A DNA stretch of 64,000 nucleotides, from contig JABSSW010000019.1 of assembly GCA_018902385.1 (NCBI GenBank), forward strand, positions 558,001 through 622,000, given 5' to 3'. The first letter of the stretch is position 1, and each line of letters opens with the position of its first letter. The stretch is from Physcia stellaris. Its lineage: Eukaryota; Ascomycota; Lecanoromycetes; Caliciales; Physciaceae. Under the pieces are notes generated by a model, which was given only the letters and a program-made list of their open reading frames with translations, did no database searches and was not told where the DNA came from. Position numbers and translations under genes: made by a program. Below, one piece after another: positions 37,424 to 49,827 of the stretch.

Positions 37424-38141
37424 GGAGTGGGGGAGAGTGGTGCTTTTGGGTCGTGTTGAGGCAGGACTCAAAGGATCACGGGTTTATAACTGCAAGGCAT
37501 GATCCCTGCATTGGTTTTTGCTTGTTGAATCCCCTGCGGTGGCATGTCGAAGCGGGCGTGCATCGTCTGAAGTCTTTTTGGGCCTTTGTTGCTGTTCATG
37601 CCATCTCATAGCCAGCGCTCTCGCGGTTAAAAATTGCAAGGGAATGGAAGTAGAGTAAGGCCGAGGACCCCCAACGTTCAAGGACAGGGATAGAGAAAAA
37701 AACATATGAAGCATCCCGGCGATAAGAACCCTTCGAGTCGTTCGAATCTTTGGGAGATCACTTCCTCAATCGAACAATTTAAGTATGTGTGCGATATCAA
37801 AAAAAAACGATGGTAGTCAAAAGTCATGTCAAAATTACTATCGTTGAATCTAAGTCTAATCCGCACGCTAACCTCCCAATCAAAGTCTATGCGTAGGGCC
37901 GCTGAAACGCATGAATCAAGATCGCGTGCAAAAAAGGAGTTTGTCCCGGTCTAGAATTATGTGCACTCCATTAAGCATTCCTTTATCATAAGAAGGGGGT
38001 ACAGAGACGACGCTCTGCACGAATGCACGCGTGGCTCCCGATAATTCAAAAGCCATCGTCAGCGTTGTCCTCGGAAGAATCAGACAATTGAGGTAGTATC
38101 TCGATCGTGACGTCGTAATTGTTCCACCGTTCAGGACGCAG
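37424..38141. other. Intergenic region between convergent CDC73 and the desaturase gene
   Basis: Two genes converge here, so it should hold both 3' ends. No gene is seen. Confidence 0.4.
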
Positions 38142-39699
38142 CTAAGCAGCGCCTGCTGTGGCGATAGGCTCGGCGATCTTCGTGACTTGGTTGCCAGCTC
38201 GGATGATTCGTTGGCCTTGGTCGTCCTTGACATACTGGACGTCCTTGTTCTCCCTCTGTGCACGCTTCCAGATCTCGACTTCGCAGCCTCCACGAATGAC
38301 ACCTACCCTCATTGTCGAGAGCAGGTTGTGGGCAGCGTTGGAGTGCATGTAGACACCTCCGTTGAACCTGATGGAATTAGTAAGTGATATTGGGGAGAGA
38401 CTCGGGGAACAAGGACATACATAGCTGTAGCATCCTTGCCAATGCCACTCTTGATCATAGCCTTTCCACCTGGATGAACCTTGATGAACTCAGTGACGTC
38501 GTGAACAACACCAGCGACAGCGATAAGACCGCGGCCGTTCTTGGCCTGGTCCTGGAAATCGTCCCACTCCATGACTGGGAGGGCGTCGAGAGGGACGCCC
38601 CAATCAAGCCTGGAGCGCTTCTGGTCGAGCTTCTTCTGCATTTGCTGGACACGGCCTTTCTCAATCTCATTCTGCTTGAATTGCTTCAGGTCAAAGGCCA
38701 AGCCCATTTGCTTCCACATCCAGATGGACCATTTCGTAGGGTCATACTGGTGCCACTCAATCGCATTTCGGTAATCGGAAGGAAATTCGTGGTGGAAGTT
38801 ATGGTAGCCTTCTCCTAGGGTGACGAGGGCAGTAATGACATGGTCACGAGGAGAATTGCGGTCGTCAAAAGGCTGGTCTCCCAACCAATGAGCGAGAGAG
38901 TTGACGCAGAAGGTGGCTTGCTGCACGAAGAAGATCCTCAGGATTCCACCGTAGACAAAACCTCCCAGCCAGTCACCCCAGCCAAGACCACACACGATCA
39001 TGGGGAAGATGAGACCCATGAAGAGGACGACCTTGAGGTAGTGACGATGCTGCCAGACCACGACTGGGTCCTCATTCAGATCTGAAATGTCGGTCCGACC
39101 AATTCGTTTGGGGTTTTGCTTCATCAACATCCAGCCAAAGTGGGAGTAGAGAAGACCCTTGCGGACTGAATATGGATCTTTATCGGTGTCGGTGTAACGA
39201 TGGTGAGCACGATGATCTCTTGCCCACCACCTCACAGATCCCTCGACCGCACCGCCGCCGACTAGAGCGAGGAAGATACGGAGGGGAAGGGTTGCCGAAT
39301 AGGATGTGTGGGCCCAAAGGCGATGGTATCCTGAAAACGATCAGCATGGTCCGAGAAAAATCCGGGACTGACAAAGTACATACCAGCAGTGATTCCAAGC
39401 CCAGTAGCGAAATAGTATGCAATCGCGAACAGAGCCGTCCTCCACTGCAGGGGCGTCCAAATCGCTTGAAGGCAGCCATAAAGCGGGATGCCGACGATGA
39501 GAGTGACATTGAGCCAATTGACGTGCTTATGCCAATTGGCCTTGGTAATAGGCGAGTCGGTGATATGGGGCTTCTTGGGGTCGTAATTCCTGCTTCGGTT
39601 GGGCTCTGAAGATTTGGCGGGTATACCGGCTGTCTTCTCTGGCGAGAGATACTGAGGATCTTTGGCGGAATAGCCGGCAACTGGCTGATGAGAAGGCAT
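38142..39699 (-). CDS. OLE1: Stearoyl-CoA delta-9 desaturase with C-terminal cytochrome b5 domain
   Basis: This ER membrane di-iron enzyme makes oleoyl- and palmitoleoyl-CoA. Three exons fit: 39699-39384, 39330-38421 and 38367-38142. They give 483 aa, with two 53-bp introns. The three histidine boxes are present: HRLWAH (108-113), HRAHH (145-149) and HNFHH (near 282-286). Hydrophobic segments surround them, such as [18 protein letters not shown] and [20 protein letters not shown]. The C-terminal cytochrome b5 domain supplies electrons and shows the heme motif HPGG near residue 390 and the second heme-ligand region NAAH. The N-terminal 60 residues are hydrophilic. The start at 39699 gives the usual fungal length. 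The frame is fully intact. Confidence 0.95.
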
Positions 39700-40915
39700 G
39701 ATGGGTATAGTGGAAGAGGATGAGGGTGGAGGAGAGTAGAGGAGGGAAGAGGGTGATGAAGAGCGGTTAAAATGGGAATCGGCGAAAGTGAAGTGTCACC
39801 CTAGGTGATGCAGGATGATTGCGGGTCCAAAGTCAAAGTGTGTCACAACGAAGGGATGCCTGGTTTGATCGAGTCTTGATACTTTGACCAAGTGAGAAGA
39901 GTGGAGAGTTCAGGGAAGGAAGAGTAACAGAAAGAAGAGAATTGACAGCGTAGGCGGGCGTGTTGTTGAGTCCAGAGTTTTTCCAACCGAATTTTAAGCG
40001 AGCGGTATGACCCTCCACCAAGCTTCCGATTGGTTGAGGCTTTTGCCGATCCATGTCAGGGACAGGCTGACGACTTCTCTCACTCCGCAATTGCTAATCT
40101 TTCATACTCACCCTCTTTAACCCCTTCCAGCACGTACAGCAGCAAATTGAGCCTGCTTATCGGTGACAGTTGCAGATAAGCCATCCTCGTGCACTGCCTC
40201 TTCGCTTTCATTGGTATCAGCCACATGGTTCACGGAAGTTGCCGACGCCAAGTGATTGCTTAGCTCCGATCTCCAAGGAAATTCACCACTACCTTATCGA
40301 AGGGTTAGGGTACTGATTGTCGATGCGCTCCGTGTTGGTGGAATTCCCTTCTGGCGGCTGGGAGAGTGATGAGCTAGCGAGAGTGATGGCTCGCGTTGAT
40401 AAGAGATTATTAGCTGCTCCAATGAGTCGAGGGGTCATTGCATGTAGATTTAGATCCATTCGATATCGAATTGTCTGCCATGTTCTCGAATGCCCATGCG
40501 AGCCATGCTTGTCGTTACTTTGAATAATGCTAAGTACCGAGTGTACCACCAGAATAGGCGAGCAACGTTTTACAAGTCAGTATCCCAGGCTTCTTGATAC
40601 CTCATCCCCATGATATCGCGCATACGAGTATTTTCTATCAGGATACCAGGCTCTGTACGCCACTGTTTGCCCGGTTGGAGAACGCAAAACGTGGCGAGAA
40701 AGAAGCTTTTCCCTTCGGCATTTATGCATCATCACTGCAATATACCATGTGTATTTTCAGATTGGGATCCAATGTTGCCATGTTCTGCCTTCGCACCCGA
40801 CTCGCCATTATATGACATGGATATCCAAAACCCCGCAGCCCGAGATCTCGCGACTTCCACCCTTATCAGACGTTGCACATCACACGACGACGATTACATG
40901 ACTTTACATCCCATC
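39700..40915. other. Intergenic region upstream of the desaturase gene
   Basis: It presumably holds the desaturase promoter and, at its far end, the 3' region of the permease gene. The first 100 bp upstream of the start are purine-rich on the plus strand. No gene is supported. Confidence 0.4.
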
Positions 40916-43052
40916 TCATCTCCTTGCTGCCGAAGCTTCCACGTCCTTGATCTTCTCCTCATTCTCGCTGCCGTCTTCTGCCATCTTCCCGTGCTTGATG
41001 TGCGCCCACTCTTCGCGGTCGTCAGCCGCGTCTGCCTCGTTTGCGGTGATGCTGCGTGTCTCGTCTTCAATCTCTTCCGCAAGTACGAGATTCAAGAACA
41101 GCGCCATGAACCCGGTGACAGCAAAGCCAGTTCTAGAGGGAAATGTGTCAGCAAGGTAGGTTTTCACATCAGTAAGGTGAGTGAAAAGAGCTGCCACCGG
41201 GACAGGGATCGCAAATGCCACGAGACATCTCGAGCCCCTGGCGTCGATGAAATCGAAAGGTAAACTTACTCCATGACCAGCACAATCGCATTGAAAAACC
41301 CCTGCTTCGCACGGTTGTCTCCTGAATATGTGAACACGTAGGAAAACCAGGATGGCACCAATGTAGCCCCAAAGCCAAGGGACATGGATGCAGTAAGAAT
41401 GAAACGGTTTCGTCGCGTGAACGGGACCGTGGAAATAATGCGGATGCCTGACACTGCCACGGCACTGAATAAAAAGGTCGTCATTCCGCCTAGCACCGGT
41501 GCTGGAATCGCCACGAGGGCTGCTGCAAATTTGGAGAAGATGCCCATGATGACCAAGAAGAAGCAGGCTGCGTAACCAGCCCTGCGGTTGGCGCACCGTG
41601 TCAAAGCGATCACACCATTGTTCTGAGCGAATGTTGACATTGGTGTGATCGTGCACAGTCCAGCCAATAGGCCATTGAACCCGTCAGCCAGAACGCCACC
41701 TTGGATACGCGATTCGAAGAGCGTTCCTTCAACCTCCAGTCTTGAGACATCACAAGTGGCAGTGATATCTCCAATCGCCTCCATCAGTAGAACAACATAA
41801 ACAGCTAGTAGGGGCAATATGATAGGCCCATAGACGCGTAGTGGGAAGGTCTTGACCCAGATGAATGATGCTGCTGGCGCTGCGCTGATACCAGAAGAGG
41901 AGAAGTACCCGGTCGCACCGGCAATGATGCACCCGACGAGAAGTCCAAGTACGACAGCGCAAGATTTCATAATTGGGCTTCCAAACCTCTCGCAGATGAT
42001 GATAGTGACGAAGACGGAGAAGCCAAGACCTATGAATTCGGCGCTACCCCATGGAAGAGCGTGTGGTGCTCCGACCGCTGGACATAGACGGTAGGGACCC
42101 TCTGTTGGTCGTGGTGGTCCAAAACAGCCGCCGCTGCCTCCACCCCATCCTTCGAAACCGCTTTGGATCAATGAGATACCAATCAAGGTCACTGTAGGGC
42201 CAGTCACTAGAGGCGGGAATATCTTTTTCAATATCGAAGGCTTCGTAAAAGAGAGGCCAACTTCGAGTAAAGCACAAAGACACGCTGTTCCCAAGATGGC
42301 CCCATACCCGTCCGGACAGGCCAGCTTGGTACCGTCGGCGGCAGTGGGGCAGTACCCAGTAGCGTACATCTGAGCGAACGCTCCTGTAGCGACGGGAATA
42401 ATAGCGAAACTGGTCCCCACCACTGAAATGAGTCCAGTGCCAACGTAATATGGTGACTTGTAGATATGGAAGCGGGTGATTTGAACTGAAGACAGAATAC
42501 CGCAGACGATCAATGATGTCGATACCAGATACTGAGCTGTCTCTGCGTCAAAATTGGCACCTTCCTGGCCCGCGATAATAATTGGTGGCGTGATGACCCC
42601 AGCTAACATAGATAATGCATGTTGAAAACCTAGCAGCATGGCCAAGATAACTGGCATTCGTTCGTTGAGTCCAAAGAACGGAGCTGCTCTGCGGGATTTG
42701 CGGAGGAAGGGTAGATTTGGCTTGAACAGGAAGGCATAGTCGTAATCCCCTACCAGACCGTCCCTAACAAATGGTGAGCTTCCACGCAACACTAGAAATT
42801 TCGCAAAACTCCATCACTGTGCAATGGTGGCGGCAGGGTCTGTTCCATAAGTTGATTTCGTTGCTCAAGCCAAAATTGTAGGGGTCTTTTCTGCTTGCGG
42901 TACGACGCAGACTGGTACATACTGGCAAGGTCTTAAGAGAGAGCGGTCGAAACTCACTTTGTGGTGAAGGCCTTGACAAGCCGTCTCGCCTTGTCGGCCA
43001 CGGATTGTTTAGGTGCCGTGTCTGGCCCTATCGTGTCTGGAGAGTCATCCAT
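40916..43052 (-). CDS. Uric acid/xanthine permease, NAT/NCS2 family (UapA/UapC-like)
   Basis: NAT permeases import uric acid and xanthine by proton symport across the plasma membrane for use as nitrogen source. Three exons fit: 43052-42958, 42763-41270 and 41132-40916. They give 601 aa, close to Aspergillus UapA (574) and UapC (580). Introns are 194 and 137 bp. The TM1 motif GFQHALSMLAG and the NAT signature QNNGVIALTR (about residues 411-420) are both present. The second matches the substrate-binding segment of UapA in place and spacing. Many hydrophobic helices lie between. The N-terminal tail has DYDYAFLF, resembling the conserved ER-exit region of UapA. The C-terminal tail is strongly acidic and charged. 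The frame is intact. UapA versus UapC cannot be decided by eye. Confidence 0.93.
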
Positions 43053-43910
43053 GGTCAAATGTGTCACCACCCAGCTGTAATAAGTATGTTGATGTTGCTT
43101 GGTGAGGTCGAGCAGTCTTTTGTATGAGCGATGGTGTTCAGCAGTGGTTTGAAAACGAATGGAGGATCGGTCGGGCTGGTAGTTTTGTCATGAGACTCCC
43201 TCTGCAGTTGCTTTAGCCTGAGATGCTTTTGGGCAGGGATGTGCCGGTATGATGGCAGACGAAGGATACTTTATAACGATTGGTCTCTCTCCGCCTTTGT
43301 CGACTATCTGATGTTCATCCACTGTACTCAAGATGGAGAGGAGACACGCGATCAGCGGTCGACGGCGCACGCCGTCGATGGAGATCTCCAATGACATGGC
43401 GCTTGTTGATGAGGATCTCTGAAAGGGAGGGTGGGCGAAGGTCTAGCCCCGCCTTTCACTGATAGCAATCATCTCGGCCTCGGATCGCCCCGCACTCGTC
43501 CTCTTCAAAGACACCTGTCTCGGCAAGACGTGAATTCGATGCGGTTTCCTACTTTACCATCATCCCAAATACGATCGTAGTCTCGATAGTCTTTACCGAT
43601 TGTCGCGTAAGCAGGGATACTGTACTCGTACAAGGCTGTTTGGCATCGAGTCATCCTCAAGGTATCGCTTGTGTCCCGACTCTCAAAGCGTCTGGAGTCC
43701 CACATTAAGACACATAATATGCGTTCGTGAAGGTCCAAGGATCTAAAAATAATCGGATCTCATCTTGCATCTGCCGTACGTGGTGTATCATGCAGCATCT
43801 CGCGTGTGCCTGAGACTAGCCTCTCTCTGTGGAGGCTTCCGTCATTGGTCAACAGGTTGCTTTGGACAGGAGTTGAAAGGTGGAAATGGCTCCCTATCAG
43901 CGTTTGATAT
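43053..43910. other. Promoter region of the purine permease gene
   Basis: This 858-bp gap separates the permease start from the 3' end of the MOSC gene. I searched for a TCGG-N6-CCGA dyad (UaY-type site) and did not find one. No gene is seen. Confidence 0.4.
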
Positions 43911-45263
43911 CTATTGTCTGATATAGTAATGTTCTCCAGTCTCCAAGACCTCTATCGCATCTCCCACCCGGATCTCGCTCTCAGGTCTTGCAGCAACCAT
44001 TTGCATCCCCAGACAGGCATTTTTGATGTCTCCTTCATCGATGCACCGGAAGCTCTTCAATGTTCGGTTCGGCTCTGATGGATGCTTTTCGCCGGTCGTT
44101 GGATCCACATTTGGGAGCAGACATCGGACTGTACGGCAAGAGACATGGTATTCGTAGTTGCCAATCCTGATTCGCTTCCAAGCATCTTCCTCGTATGCTT
44201 CGAATCCAGTAAAAACGATGTTCGGTCTAAAACGGCGAACAGTGAGGCTGGGAGGCCCACCTTTGATTTTAGTGCCCAGGTCGCGTACGCTCGCAAGATT
44301 CATGATGTGTAATGGATAAGCATCGCCAAAGGTAACCTGAGGTTGCCACCCAAGCGTCTCCTTCCGCGGAGCGCATCTGTAAACCTTCCTTGGGTGCTCC
44401 GAAGTAATTCGAAAAAGAGCTAACGGATTCGTACACCCTATAAGAACTTGCAGCTCTTCCAGGAACAGCTTTGAGTTGGGCGCAATCGTGGTTCCCATGT
44501 TGAGGCATTTTGGTATATCTTTCCAGATCTTCATCTCCTCTATAATGTAGCCATTGCTTTTCGTTTGCTCTACGGTTGGATCTAAAGGAAGTTGCACAAC
44601 CTTTTCCGGGCCTCTACCGCCGATTGCAACCCAAAGATTAGACAGCATTCCAACAAAACCTGTTCTTGTGATTGATGGGTATCTGATGACCACAACACCA
44701 CCACTTCGTACTTCTAGGAGTTCCGATGAGTAGGTTGGCGAAGCTGGATCAGGAACCCATAGTTCTGTCTTGATCAATGCCATTGAAGCGAATCTTCTTT
44801 GTGTGATAAATTCCCATTTGTGGTTTGCCTTCTCTGCTTCTGGAGTATCTAGAGAAACTGGAAAAGGACTCTTGAGCTGAGCAAAGCAGAAGAGGCGATC
44901 GTATTCCATGCCAGTGCTGATAATAGAGCCCTGCTCGAGCTCTATCCCCTGACAGCTTTTAATGGGATATATCCACAGGCTTTTGACCGTTGCATTAGCT
45001 TTCACCGTGCTATTTGTCTGTTTCTGAGCTGCTGCATGGTATCGCTTGTCGTGCTCGTCTGCGAGATTGCTCTGCGTATGCAAGCCGAGCTTTCTACAGC
45101 CCTTGGGTTGAACATTCCGACTGTCATAGTTGAGGAAATAGAAAGTTGCCAATGCGATGGCAGGTAAGCAGGCAAGACTTAACAGAAACGAACCAAGCAC
45201 TACCGGTGGCTGAAAGCGAAGCATGTTTTCAAGCGCCTCTGGTAGTTTGCGGTCGAATGACAT
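43911..45263 (-). CDS. MOSC-domain molybdenum-cofactor protein, membrane-anchored (mARC-like)
   Basis: It is probably a molybdenum-cofactor oxidoreductase of the mitochondrial amidoxime-reducing component group, which reduces N-hydroxylated compounds. A single exon gives 450 aa. One hydrophobic anchor lies near residues 18-45 (VVLGSFLLSLACLPAIALAT). It is followed by a linker and the MOSC N-terminal beta-barrel domain (SLWIYPIKSCQGIELEQG, then EYDRLFCF). The MOSC domain follows, with LTVRRFRPNIVF and the cofactor-site region CRTVRCLLPNVDPTTG. The latter resembles the Cys-centred RC-x-L-x2-VDP-x-TG motif of mARC proteins. An oxidised-thiol role as in Moco sulfurase is less likely, because the aminotransferase domain is absent. 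The frame is intact. The gene is divergent from the RAD51 paralogue. Confidence 0.88.
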   Translation of the reverse strand: MSFDRKLPEALENMLRFQPPVVLGSFLLSLACLPAIALATFYFLNYDSRNVQPKGCRKLGLHTQSNLADEHDKRYHAAAQKQTNSTVKANATVKSLWIYPIKSCQGIELEQGSIISTGMEYDRLFCFAQLKSPFPVSLDTPEAEKANHKWEFITQRRFASMALIKTELWVPDPASPTYSSELLEVRSGGVVVIRYPSITRTGFVGMLSNLWVAIGGRGPEKVVQLPLDPTVEQTKSNGYIIEEMKIWKDIPKCLNMGTTIAPNSKLFLEELQVLIGCTNPLALFRITSEHPRKVYRCAPRKETLGWQPQVTFGDAYPLHIMNLASVRDLGTKIKGGPPSLTVRRFRPNIVFTGFEAYEEDAWKRIRIGNYEYHVSCRTVRCLLPNVDPTTGEKHPSEPNRTLKSFRCIDEGDIKNACLGMQMVAARPESEIRVGDAIEVLETGEHYYIRQ

Positions 45264-45866
45264 GATTTCTGCAAGAGCTGCGGGATTGAGGTAACATCTG
45301 CAGTGCGGTTCTCATAGAATACGTTCGTTGCCTGACCCATCGGCAAGACTCGGGGAGACCTAGTTGCAAGTAGTACTGCAAATTCTTTCGAGGTTTAGGT
45401 ATTATCATCAGCTGTGTAAGTCACTCGAACCTAGATTAATAGAAGGATTGGAGATCTATGGCACAGAAAATCTTACTCGTACTTTTTCTTTAAGGGGACC
45501 GAGTGGTAAAGTAGTCCGTCTGGGGCATCGGCTACCCGGAAAGAGTACCCGGCCTCCCGGGGTTCTTTTTCCCCATCTCTAAGTAGTTTTCGACATTAGG
45601 AAAAAGAACGATCTTTATGTTAATCCCTACTTACACATCGATCTAAGAGCAATGTTTCCTACATCTATTCCGAAATTCCCGTCATTGTACTCCGATGTGG
45701 TCAGAACACAACTTGAAGTCTCCGAAAGTCTGCCAATTCGTAGCCAAATGACCACGTGAGAACGGACAAATGATGAAATTCTATGCTCATACAAAGTATG
45801 GCTGAGAGTGATATCAATAACTTTTCTTCGTCCTCTCCTCGTATGTCTTCCTACTACTTGCTCTGA
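45264..45866. promoter_or_regulatory. Divergent promoter region of the MOSC gene (-) and the RAD51 paralogue (+)
   Basis: This 603-bp gap separates two divergent start codons, so both promoters must lie in it or in the adjoining leaders. No specific site is claimed. Confidence 0.4.
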
Positions 45867-47224
45867 ATGTTTCATCTCGCTGACGTACAAGATCGTCTTC
45901 CTACGCTTTCTGCTTCAGATGTCTTACAGAACCTGACCTCAGGCTCATCCAAGTGCATTTCTACAGGACTGCCCCGCGTTGATGCATTGCTGCAATGTCG
46001 ACAACTCGACTCTTTCGGTCAGACTCATAGGGATGGGGGTCTGACGCGGGGACATGTGGCAGAGATCTATGGCCCTCCAGGAGTCGGCAAAAGTACATTC
46101 GCGTGGGTGCTTAAATAAAACTCTCGCAGCAATCATCTCATGCCGTGCATATCATTCATCATTAAAAGCTAACACACAATTCTCACACAGTATCGAAGCA
46201 TGTGGAAGCGCGCTACGGTTAGGAGCCTCAGTCGTATGGGTAGGTCAGTAATATGTCAACCGTCAAAAACTTGTGCCGCCTCACAAATCATATTGTAGAT
46301 TGCTCTCATCCAGTTGCCGGATCGAGAATAAGAGATATTATCCTCCCTGATCTCGTGCCGGAGGATATATCGCAAGGAGATGAAGCACTGGAAGGATTTC
46401 ATCATTTCACTGCGCCTACTTTACCGCATCTTCTTGCTCTACTGATCCATCCATCGCCCTCATTTCCTCCTCCAAAGGCTAGTCTTATTGTGGTAGATGC
46501 AGTATCTAGCTTGTTCAATTTAGCATTTCCTAAGCTCGTCAACAATACGGGTAATAAGCAGAGTTCCTGTAAACCAAACGACGTTACACAATGGGCAGCA
46601 AGCAGAAGATGGGCTGTAATGGGAGACTTCATCTCAAAACTTGGCAAGCTTGCCGCTACCAAGAACTTGGCGATCTTGTTAACAATGCAGACTGCAACTA
46701 GAGTCTATGCTGAGTCCGAAATGTGTCTCTGTCCAGCAATTGCGGGAACTGCATGGGACAATGGAATCAACGCTCGCATCGTACTCTTTCGCGACTGGCT
46801 GTTCAAGTCAGCTGCATCCTCGAGTCCAGGAGAACATGAGCAGGGAGCACGATATGCTGCGGTGGTCAAAGCTGGCGGAATCTCATACGAGGGTTTTAGC
46901 AAAGCGGTCCCATTCAACATCACTAAGGTTGTGTTGTCGCAAGTTGTATGACGAGTCAATTGCTAATCCAAACAGGACGGTCTCAAGGAAATCAGTGTTG
47001 AGGAAGTGGACATCAAGCTTCATGAACCGACAAACCTGGTAGGGCCCACACTGAAACGTAAACGGGACGAGAGTGGATACAGCCAGTCGGAGGAAGGGGA
47101 GACTGGATCTGATGAGGAATTTGGATGGAATGGAGACGATCATATCATTGCAAGGGACCATGAGGTTGACGCCCCGGGCAAACCGATAGCAGGAGGGAGC
47201 CTTGATGGAGGTCACGAGACTTGA
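45867..47224 (+). CDS. RAD51-family recombination paralogue (RecA-like ATPase)
   Basis: RAD51 paralogues help load or stabilise RAD51 filaments in homologous recombination. Four exons fit: 45867-46102, 46191-46243, 46299-46927 and 46976-47224. They give 388 aa, with introns of 88, 55 and 48 bp. Exon 2 is only 53 nt. The Walker A motif GPPGVGKST is at the end of exon 1. ALRLGASVVWVDCSHPV follows, spanning exons 2 and 3, and Walker B is ASLIVVDAVSSLF. Later come the RecA-core segments NLAILLTMQTATRV, ARIVLFRDWLF and YAAVVKAGGISYEGF. The tail is acidic with a basic KRKRDE patch, possibly a nuclear signal. The GPPG form of Walker A suggests the Rad55 or RAD51D/Rdl1 side rather than Rad57, but I cannot settle the branch. 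Confidence 0.85.
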
Positions 47225-49827
47225 GAAATGCCAGGATAGGCGATTGAATTTCCCGGCGAGCAGGAGAAGCCGAAGTGAGACACCCCTTTCGACTTTCGAT
47301 GGCGGATGCCTGTTGAACAGCTACCTTCTTGGATCCAATGGCCGTACTCTCCATAGCCCAATCAGAACTCCAGATGGATGCAGGCGACGGCTAGTCGGTG
47401 ATTGACTCCATCCGACAGCAAGACCCAGGCGGCAGATGCATTGGTATCACTAATAGTCAACGGTGGAAGCTCGTGAAGCAGGCCCGGTCCAAAGGTATCG
47501 CTGTAGCTCTGAAAGCACAACTCTCAAGCCCAGAGCGCCTGTACGCAAGCAAAGAAGCTTGGCTTGTATCGCATTTAGAAAAAGCTTCTTGGTCGCGCCG
47601 AAAGTCAGCCCGAAAGAAGTCAAGGGTGAAAAGAAAACAATGTAGAAAGTTTCTGTCAAATGTACATGTATGTAGATCGTATGTGCGATCGAGGTATTCA
47701 AAGTTTGAGCATTCGTCTCCTTCTTCATGTTATCTCCCCTGCATTCAGTAACTTTAAAACAGTGGAAAATACGGTAGGGATATCAGCATCAACGGCTGGA
47801 TGAAAGACGAAAATTATCCGTCGATCTCCGTCAACCGATGCCTTATCAGAAGGGACAGCAGATACTTCCCCCACCACCAAGCCACCCCACAAATCAAGCC
47901 CTACAGCACCAGCAGACAGCTGACCAGGTCTGACAGTAGCATGCGTCGTGGTATCAAATCTTCTAGCTGCGTATTTCTCTCCAATTCAGGCTTATCAGAC
48001 TGACCTGTCCCCTTCAGCTGACACCAAAAGGAGCGTTGAGCGTTGAAAAGACGCATGATCGCGACAGGTTCACCGCTTTGACATTCCCCTAAGGTCTGCC
48101 TATTAGTATTATTGCCCATAGGCAACCTTGATGTCAGAAGTACAGTAATGAAAACACTTACAATGGTACGATAGTATAAGGGTACCTTAGTTGGAGTTCC
48201 AAGTAGCCAGCCTATGGCGGGTCGCAAAGGTGACACGATGCGGTATCAAACGTGCTAACCCCGTAGCAAGACCAGCTGGGCGCTTCTAACATCAGGTTTG
48301 CCAGTAAATATTGCCAACCGCTTGCGCTTGCAGTCAACCTGACATCCTTGGCCCCAGCTTCCCTCTGCCCACATTCCCGGAAATCCAATGGTCCCAAATC
48401 ATGCAGGTCTCCTGCGCGTTGCCAAACGATACGCCCGACAAAGCCGCATACCCCACACCAGTCGACGCATGTTTGATGTGCCAGGGCAAAATCGGAGATC
48501 ATGGAGAACATCGTGGACAGGCTACCCTGATTCCTGCCTCGTAATCATCACCTCATGCTGGCTGCTTATTGCTCAGCTTCTTACCATCCCGTCCAAGCCC
48601 CCTCCGTTCCAACGCACCCGTGCATTAAGGTACCCGAATGGAACATCCTCGATCGTGTAACCCATGCGCGCTGTCTTAGATAACAGCATTGGTCGTGAAA
48701 GGCTCCACTGGCGCATCTCGGCCCTGCAAATGCAATGAAGCGATACTCTGCTTGGGATGCGGTGTGGGCTAGGACGGCGTCGCCGTGTGGGGATGGTGAG
48801 AAAGGTGCAGCTTGATAAAGCAAGCTTCCCCAGAGTCGTCTTGCCCGGCTTTCTCGCCTCTCCCGTTCCCTTGAGCTCAACCATATGGATTCCGCATATC
48901 GAGATTCACCCTGTACTTACTTTTGATCAACCCCTATCCGTTGGATTCCGGTTGTGGTGGGAGCAAGGTGGCGTGATAAGGGAGGAAGCGCACACGTTCT
49001 TCGGACAGCACACCCCAACAGGTGGGGAAGGTTTTCCCTGATCCGAGCAGCTGTCGATAATCCACGACACTTCCACGTTTCCATGGTGGGCGTCACCACT
49101 TATTTCCCCAAGAGTCTTCGGATCACCGCCCGGAGCCAGCACCATTGTTCCCCGAGCACAGCCTGGAAAACTCGACGGGAGGGCCGAGATAACAGCTGGT
49201 CGACTAGGGCGAATCGGTCCTCTCAATATATCATCCTCAAACTTTGGGCTCCAGTCTCCACAATTAAATCTACACCAATCGCCAGGGTGGCTGCCTGAAG
49301 ATTGTATTGTACCACGACTCGGGTGGCTCAAAGCAGCAATCGAGCTGCCAACAGACTTTCTGCCCTGTCCGCATTCGAGTCAGGCTCATCTCGGAAACCA
49401 AAGGGGCTACCAATAAAGCTAAGGGATATCGGTTTGTGGGGGACTTGATGATCGGCAAGCCTCCCTTGACAGCTGCCTCCCCACCGAAATAGCCCACCCT
49501 CCTCCGGGGAATCCCTCGTCATCTTTTCTCCGGTCCAAATCATATCAACCACTCAGCCAAAACTCAAAACACAAAACACTCAGCTGTAACCCATCCTCTT
49601 CCGCCGTCTAATTTACTGGGCTCTTCTTAACACTGGCCTTTGCTCCTCTGCTTCGCTCTTACTCCACCGCTGTTCTTGGCTCACCCGTCCCCTGGTTTCG
49701 GTAGAGCTACTGTATCCCTTGCATCTCGCCAAACTTCCCCTGCAAAATCCTTCTTTCACATGCTCTCTGACAGCTGAAGAATTAATTATTCTCACTCGCC
49801 ATCTTTTCTCTCAATCAACTTATCCTC
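47225..49827. other. Long intergenic region upstream of creA
   Basis: These 2.6 kb hold no recognised gene on either strand; open frames are short and unlike protein families. The right part presumably contains the creA promoter and a long leader. A poly-pyrimidine character increases toward 49827. Confidence 0.45.
49436..49509. promoter_or_regulatory. Cluster of SYGGRG (CreA-type) sites upstream of creA
   Basis: The consensus SYGGRG occurs as GTGGGG at 49436-49441 (+), as CCCCAC at 49479-49484 (GTGGGG on -) and as CCGGGG at 49504-49509 (+), all within 400 bp of the creA start. Two of them lie only 25 bp apart in opposite orientation, the arrangement often seen at functional CreA targets. 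Autoregulation is inferred; single hexamers are common by chance. Confidence 0.4.

Noticed and set aside
36821-37471. A 216-codon minus-strand frame opposite Cdc73
   Set aside because: It is Pro/Gly/Arg-rich antisense shadow of the GC-rich Cdc73 C-terminal region, which has clear family motifs on the plus strand.
43053-43910. Purine-pathway activator site (TCGG-N6-CCGA) in the permease promoter
   Set aside because: Searched by eye; only half sites were found.
45480-45590. A compact GC-rich stretch considered as a tRNA or other small RNA
   Set aside because: No cloverleaf with a T-loop GTTCRA and matching acceptor stem could be drawn.
48212-49331. Several frames of 90-134 codons on both strands upstream of creA
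   Set aside because: They overlap one another, have no family resemblance or splice support and look like chance frames in balanced-GC DNA.
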